From: Clytia hemisphaerica | Lineage: Eukaryota > Cnidaria > Hydrozoa > Leptothecata > Clytiidae | NCBI GenBank assembly: GCA_902728285.1 | Contig: CACVBU010001190.1 | Span: forward strand, 62,001-126,000 | Reading direction: 5' to 3' | Length of the DNA stretch: 64,000 nucleotides | In this document: in pieces, positions 57,639 through 64,000 of the stretch | How positions within the stretch are numbered: the stretch's first letter is position 1 | Layout: every line of letters begins with the position of its first letter | Notes under the pieces: model-generated | Seen by the model: only the letters and a program-made list of their open reading frames with translations | Told to the model about the DNA's origin: nothing | The model's database searches: none | Position numbers and translations under genes: made by a program

Positions 57639-60600
57639 TGATCGAATTTTCTCTTCTCACACCACGCATCTTTATACAAGTGATAAGCTTGTATTGTGTG
57701 TTTGTGTTAAAATTAAAATGTAGTGAAACTTCAAGTGATGAGCGAGCCACTCTTCGTCAAAATGTTGCTGCCAAAAAGAATGCAAATAAAAAATTCAAAC
57801 CGAATAAATCATTTAGAGAAGTTCCTCTACAGAGGGCTTTGAAAACTTATGTCATTTCAAACATTGTGGATAGTTATAATGTTCTTGCAATAAGAGTGCT
57901 GTGGAAGGAGGAGAATTATTCGGATATGTTTACAAGAAGGCAAAATTTGGAGAATATATTCAGGGATATTGTTCCAGTTAAAGTGTTGATCAGCTGTGTT
58001 ACCGCAATGGAGAAGGGTGAAGAGTTAGATACGGGACTAAGTTTTTGGATGGCATTTGATTGGCCTGATATCACAGCAAACAAGTTCGAGAACATGCTAT
58101 GCAAAAAGGTTATGGAGTCTGGTGTTAAAATCGATTCGTGCAAGGGAGTCAAACCAAGAGGTATGTCTAACTCTTCGATAATTCAATCTTTATTTCACTG
58201 AATTATTCTGATAACTTGTTACAAAACTTAATTTTTATTACAATTTTTGGTCGATTTGTTACAACTTGATACAGCTTGATACGCTTTGTTACTGCTTGTT
58301 ACATACTTTTTACACGGAAAGTCGAATTTTGAGACAGTAATAACAGCATTTTTTACATATTTTGAAGATCTAAATTTTGTTACAATTTTTGGTCGATTTG
58401 TTACAACTTGATACAGCTTGATACGCTTTGTTACTGCTTGTTACATACTTTTTACACGGAAAGTCGAATTTTGAGACAGGGGTGGCAGCATTTTTTACAA
58501 ATTTTAAACATCTAAATTTTGTTACAATTTTTGGTCGATTTGTTACAACTTGATACAGCTTGATACGCTTTGTTACTGCTTGTTACATACTTTTTACACG
58601 GAAGGTCGAATTTTGAGACAGGGGTGAGAGCATTTTTTACAAATTTTGAACATCTAAATTTTGTTACAATTTTTGGTCGATTTGTTACAACTTGTTACAG
58701 CTTGATACGCTTTGTTACTGCTTGTTACATACTTTTTACACGGAAAGTCGAATTTTGAGACAGGGGTGACAGCATTTTTTTCAAGTTTTGGACATCTAAT
58801 TTTTGTTACAACTTTTGTTCGAATTGTTACAACTTGTTACAGCTTGTTACAGCTTGATACGCTTTGTTACTGCTTGTTACATACTTTTTACATGGAAAGT
58901 CGAATTTTGAGACAGGGATGACAGCATTTTTTACAAATTTTGAACATCTAAATTTTGTTACAATTTTTGGTCGATTTGTTACAACTTGTTACAGCTTGAT
59001 ACCCTTTGTTACTGCTTGTTACATACTTTTTACACGGAAGGTCGAATTTTGAGACAGTAGTGACAGCATTTTTTACAAATTTTGAACATCTAAATTTTGT
59101 TACAATTTTTGGTCGATTTGTTACAACTTGATACAGCTTAATACGCTTTGTTACTGCTTGTTACATACTTTTTACACGGAAGGTCGAATTTTGAGACAGG
59201 GGTGACAGCATTTTTTACAAATTTTGAACATCTAAATTTTGTTACAATTTTTGGTCGATTTGTTACAACTTGTTACAGCTTGATACGCTTTGTTACTGCT
59301 TGTTACATACTTTTTACACGGAAAGTCGAATTTTGAGACAGGGGTGACAGCATTTTTTACAAATTTTAAACATCTAAATTTTGTTACAATTTTTGGTCGA
59401 TTTGTTACAACTTGATACAGCTTGATACGCTTTGTTACTGCTTGTTACATACTTTTACACGGAAGGTCGAATTTTGAGACAGGGGTGACAGCATTTTTTA
59501 CAAATTTTGAACATCTAAATTTTGTTACAACTTTTGGTCGATTTGTTACAACTTGATACAGCTTGATACGCTTTGTTACTGCTTGTTACATACTTTTTAC
59601 ACGGAAGGTCGAATTTTGAGACAGGGGTGACAGCATTTTTTACAAATTTTGAACATCTAAATTTTGTTACAACTTTTGGTCGATTTGTTACAACTTGATA
59701 CAGCTTAATACGCTTTGTTACTGCTTGTTACATACTTTTTACACGGAAGATCGAATTTTGAAACAGGGGTGACAGCATTTTTTACAAATTTTGAACATCT
59801 AAATTTTGTTACAATTTTTGGTCGATTTGTTACAACTTGTTACAGCTTGATACGCTTTGTTACTGCTTGTTACATACTTTTTACACGGAAAGTCGAATTT
59901 TGAGACAGGGGTGGCAGCATTTTTTACAAATTTTGAACATCTAAATTTTGTTACAATTTTTGGTCGATTTGTTACAACTTGTTACAGCTTGATACGCTTT
60001 GTTACTGCTTGTTACATACTTTTTACACGGAAGGTCGAATTTTGAGACAGGGGTGACAGCATTTTTTACAAATTTTGAACATCTAAATTTTGTTACAACT
60101 TTTGGTCGATTTGTTACAACTTGTTACAGCTTGATACGCTTTGTTACTGCTTGTTACATACTTTTTACACGGAAGGTCGAATTTTGAGACAGGGGTGACA
60201 GAATTTTTTACACATTTTAATGCTTTTATTCTTTTTATTTCATAGGTGCATCGATCGGTCAAATTGAAAATCTAGCCGCATCCCAATTGTACATTACCCT
60301 GAAGGACCATAAATTAGCTGAGCCTCTCAAAAAGATTGTTTTGAATAAAATGCGCCTAGCAAGAGCGGAGGCCATCAACCGGGGCGAGGATGAAGACAGC
60401 ATCGAGATTCCTGTTGACGAGTCTGTAAAGCCTGTTAACATATATGTATCGTCAACAATTGCCAAAAATGTCCACGACAAATTATCGACAGAACTACCAC
60501 GTCTAAGACAGTTTAACCTGGACTTCGAACTTGACATGAGAAACTCTTCAAGTAAGTAATTTTAAATTACATCATTGCAACTATCTCAAGTTGATTATCA

Positions 60601-63093
60601 TAGGAGGAAAGTGAGTTTTTACATCAAATTTTTTACTTCTATTTTAGACAAGGCTCCGAAAGAAGTTGCAAAGCCTAGAAGCAGACTGAACCAAGCCATT
60701 GACGTAGTTGCTAGAGTTATGAAAGACGAAAAATGTGAACTGTTCAAAGGATATATCTATCGACATGTTCCAGAATCGACCAGAACCTATTACCACTATA
60801 AACCTGTCGAGGATTATGTCATGAGGATCCTTAAAAATTCATCAGTTGCGGATTCCTTATCTGGTCAAACATGGGACGTGATACGGCACTTGGAGAAACC
60901 TTCTTGTCGAATAGTGAAACAGATGAAAATGGACTACAACTACATCGAAATTAACGATGGCTTCTTTTTTAACATAGAAAAGAAGTGTTTCGAGCAGAAT
61001 CCAGCCCTGACCGGCTCCCCTAGAGCCTTTGTAATTTATAACCACAAAAAGCGTCCAAATCCAACACCATTTATGGAGGGTAAGCTTGTTTTTTTTCAGT
61101 TTTGTATCCTATCGACAGCTCAATAAAACACTGATTTGAACTCTCCTGTAATGATTTATTGGTAGTCGTGTTATATTGCCTCAGCTTCCTATTAGAACAA
61201 AACGAAATATCTTGCTTGATGGACACATTTTCATACTTTATATTACTACTTTGTTCCATTCAGGTATTATGAACAGCTTTCCCAATCCCATCATCAGAAA
61301 ACAGTTTCTGCAGAAATATTATCAATTGCTGATGCACAAAAAGTTTCCCAAGAAGGAGAGAAAGCTAATGCTGGTTGGCGACTCGGATTCAGGCAAAACT
61401 AGCTGGTTTTGTCCATTCGAAGGCATAATTCCATCGACCTTTATCAGCTATATCGTACCAGATGGACGTTTTTCTGCGTCAACTATCAAAAGCAACACCC
61501 AAATCGTTTGCATGGACGAGTGGAGTCCCGAATCACTGTCTTGCGAAGATGCAAAAAGACTTTTGCAAGGTAAAACCAAAATAAGATTCCATACACTAGA
61601 ATAAATAACCTAGTCGATCGTATAAACTTGGAAATGCAATTTTAAAAGTAAAAGAACAGAAAACAACTTGAACTATATTGCAGTTATTAAAAAGATGATT
61701 AAAGTTGATTAATTTTCTGATCGTTTTAGGTGGTCGCATCACTGTGCAAAAGAAACACAAGGGAGTAGAGAGTTTCCACTATAATTCTGGATTCTTTATT
61801 ACAACAAATGAAAATCCTGATTTTGGCCCTGGTAGAGACGGTAAAGCAATCAAAAAACGTATCTGTGAATTTGACACAATCGAGCTTCCGAAAGTGGATA
61901 CATCTATGAGCAGTAAGTAAATTCATTGTCAACTATCAAACCTGCCTGATAGAATAAAAAAACTTCATCTTACCCAACAACGAGTCGAGGTGTATTTTAT
62001 GCCCTGAGAGATTATCGTTTCAGAAAATAGCTGAGGAAAATGTATTTATTGATCAATATCATGATTTTATTTGTCAGTAAAAAATTACACTACTGTCAGT
62101 TTCACGTTGAACAATTGTCAAGTGTCTATATTGATCACAAAAATATTCGAAATACATTTCTTTAAATTGCTTTTAGATTGGCTACGCAAAAACTGCATGG
62201 AAGTTTTCCATTGGGTTGCGCTACAGCTCAAAGACGTACCAATATTCTCTTGTCCGATCAGAGAAAAAACAAAAGATGGTGCCTGCTACAACGACTTCGA
62301 TAATGAAAATCCTTTTTCATCTGACGATTCAGACGCTTTAGAATTTTCATTCACTCAGCCAACTGCTGCCGAAGAAGTTGCAAATGCCCAGCCAGGTCCT
62401 AGTCGGCCATCATCATCATCATCTAGATGTAAAACCTTTGAAGATGTGTTAGATGAAACATATTACATGTTGGAGAACTTTGACCGTTATGCTTCGAATC
62501 CAGATTATCAATACAGAGAAAAAGTTTACAAGTTGCTAAAAGAGTATCGAGAGGTGAGAGTTCCGATGCCGGATGAAATATTGAAGAAATATCGTCAGCG
62601 CTATGAATCTGATTGGCAAGGAGCAGACACCGTATACGATATGTTCTTATTAGGGAAGCAAAAAGAACGAAGCTGGTTCCCATATGAAATTTTTGAAGCA
62701 GAGTATCCTGACTACCAATCAATCATTGGCGCAATTATCGATGAACGCTCGACCGACAGGGCTTCAACTACAGACGAAGATAATGAACAACAGAAAAAGA
62801 CAGCACACAAATTTCAGACACAAACTCGTAAACTTTCTAAGAAAAAGAAGCGAGCTGTCACAGACCTTGATACTAGCTCAGATGATGAGAACGGTGCGTC
62901 GAAATCCACTCAAGGTGTTCCGGAGAAGAGAAAGAAAACAAGTGATGTTTGTGCCCCGATCAAGATCGAAATCCAATCTTCCCTTTCTGACACAAACTCA
63001 GATTCATCAAATCAAACGAAGGGGTCAAAACGAACTATGAAGAGATACATACCGAAAAACATTGTTGACGAAGTCGTAATCATCAGTGATTGA
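57638..63093 (+). CDS. SF3 helicase gene, six exons, Rep/NS1-like
   Basis: Superfamily 3 helicases are hexameric ATPases that open replication origins of small DNA viruses and replicons. Exons: 57638-58160, 60246-60551, 60648-61079, 61264-61569, 61730-61912, 62177-63093. All introns are GT-AG and phase 1; total 888 codons. Walker A GDSDSGKTSW (459-468), Walker B VCMDEW (D505, E506), motif C FITTNENPDFG (N549) and a downstream Arg (KKRICEFD, R566) are intact. Residues 115-197 resemble a Rep/HUH nickase fold but carry GLSFWMAF where a His pair would be expected; YITLKDHK (190-197) may match the catalytic-Tyr region. Residues after about 612 are acidic, Ser-rich and disordered, with a nuclear-signal-like KLSKKKKRA (about 801). 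The N-terminus is uncertain: ATG 57638 overlaps a TATA-like box, and TAG at 57721 could be an acceptor. Endogenous virus relic, mobile replicon or domesticated host gene are all possible. Confidence 0.82.
58240..60235 (+). repeat. Iteron-like minisatellite in helicase intron 1, 14 units of about 142 bp
   Basis: Each unit contains TTGTTACAA, an 11-bp spacer TTTTGGTCGAT, then five consecutive 10-mers of the form TTGWTACNNN, then an A/T-rich tail with CACGGAAAGTCGAATTTTG. The unit length varies little (141, 142, one of 152). The 60-residue open frames over it are by-products of the repeat. Confidence 0.93.
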
Positions 63094-63114
63094 AGTTAAA
63101 TTTTACTAAAATTT

Positions 63115-63243
63115 TAAAAACGAAAAATAATTCATTGAAATTTTAAGATGTTATGTCTTCCATTCCTCAAACTCGTCTTTATTTGAAATTACCAATTTAA
63201 ATTGAACATTAAAATTAAGATAAAGAACCTTTTTTTTTATTTC
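63115..63243. other. 3' flank of helicase gene before the second array
   Basis: AT-rich, with no canonical AATAAA; AAATAATTCATTG near 63125 is the nearest poly(A)-signal-like sequence. Confidence 0.4.
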
Positions 63244-64000
63244 CTATGAAAACTTGTAACAAGGTGTATCAAGGTGTAACAAGCTGTAACAACATGTAAC
63301 AAATAGACCAAAACTTGTAACAAGGCTTTTTTTCGAACTTTTCCTATGAAAACCTGTAACAAGGCGTATCAAGGTGTAACAAGCTGTAACAACATGTAAC
63401 AAATAGACCAATACTTGTAACAAGGCTATTTTCGAACTTTTCCTATGAAAACTTGTAACAAGGTGTATCAAGGTGTAACAAGCTGTAACAACATGTAACA
63501 AATAGACCAAAACTTGTAACAAGGCTTTTTTCGAACTTTTCCTATGAAAACCTGTAACAACGTGTATCAAAGTGTAACAAGCTGTAACAACATGTAACAA
63601 ATAGACCAAAACTTGTAACAAGGCTTTTTTTGAGCTTTTCCTATGAAAACTTGTAACAAGGTGTATCAAGGTGTAACAAGCTGTAACAACATGTAACAAA
63701 TAGACCAAAACTTGTAACAAGGCTATTTTCGAACTTTTCCTATGAAAACTTGTAACAAGGTGTATCAAGGTGTAACAAGCTGTAACAACATGTAACAAAT
63801 AGACCAAAACTTGTAACAAGGCTTTTTTCGAACTTTTCCTATAAAAACCTGTAACAACGTGTATCAAAGTGTAACAAGCTGTAACAACATGTAACAAATA
63901 GACCAAAACTTGTAACAAGGCTTTTCTTGAGCTTTTCCTATGAAAACTTGTAACAAGGTGTATCAAGGTGTAACAACCTGTAACAACCTGTAACAAATAG
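63244..64000 (-). repeat. Second iteron-like array, about 98-bp units, opposite orientation, runs off the window
   Basis: At least seven units. Read on the minus strand each has TTGTTACAAG, a spacer TTTTGGTCTAT, then five 10-mers TTGTTACATG, TTGTTACAGC, TTGTTACACC, TTGATACACC, TTGTTACAAG, and a linker TTTTCATAGGAAAAG. Same cassette as intron 1, inverted. The 250-residue minus-strand frame is a repeat artefact. Confidence 0.93.

Noticed and set aside
58570-60187. Series of 62-residue plus-strand ORFs (LLLVTYFLHG...)
   Set aside because: They repeat with the 142-bp array unit and lie in an intron. They are by-products of the minisatellite.
58240-60235. CRISPR array
   Set aside because: Units are repeated throughout with no unique spacers, and the context is eukaryotic.
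63244-63996. 250-residue minus-strand ORF with 33-residue repeats
   Set aside because: The unit length is a multiple of three, so the repeat stays open. Content is just the TTGTTAC array translated.

Overview
The window is eukaryotic, AT-rich and intron-containing. Recognisable host-type genes are animal: a complete SPC24-like kinetochore protein, a decayed intronless THG1L copy and a multi-exon TMTC gene. The mobile elements (a tyrosine-recombinase retroelement, a Penelope-like element, several APE-type LINEs, a large Helitron and many short inverted-repeat elements) fit an early-branching animal such as a cnidarian. That placement is inference; no rRNA or mitochondrial marker is present.

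Layout. 1-2587: 3' part of a DIRS/Ngaro-like element (RNase H, tyrosine recombinase, split direct repeats). 4467-4490: 24-bp perfect palindrome. 5021-5611: SPC24. 5664-6922: 5'-truncated Penelope-like GIY-YIG element with a 12-bp target duplication. 7-16 kb: non-coding, with many MITE-like inverted-repeat elements. 16334-17099: THG1L pseudogene. 17378-18421: 5'-truncated LINE, ending just before the first visible exon of TMTC (18500 to about 25315), whose introns carry a tRNA-derived SINE and MITEs. 25.8-27.0 kb: small ORF of unknown origin with a possible LTR. 27-33 kb: non-coding with MITEs. 33.2-36.5 kb: decayed LINE. 37.7-50.9 kb: one decayed Helitron (cysteine-protease-like module, DUF6570-like region, Rep, PIF1 helicase) split by a minus-strand LINE, a 4.4-kb long-inverted-repeat element that itself holds nested MITEs, and a 1.3-kb inverted-repeat element with internal tandem repeats. 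51-57 kb: non-coding with MITEs.

The most unusual locus is 57.6-64.0 kb. A six-exon gene, all five introns in phase 1, encodes a superfamily 3 helicase of the kind used by small DNA replicons (parvovirus NS1, papillomavirus E1, CRESS Rep). Its N-terminal region looks like a degenerate HUH nickase domain. Intron 1 is a 14-unit array of about 142 bp per unit, and a second array of about 98 bp per unit lies 3' of the gene in the opposite orientation. Both arrays carry the same cassette: one TTGTTACAA box, a TTTTGGTC spacer, then five 10-bp repeats of TTGWTACANN, phased to one helical turn. That is how iterons or initiator-binding sites are arranged. I infer an endogenised or mobile replicon, or a host gene derived from one, that keeps both its initiator-type helicase and candidate binding arrays.
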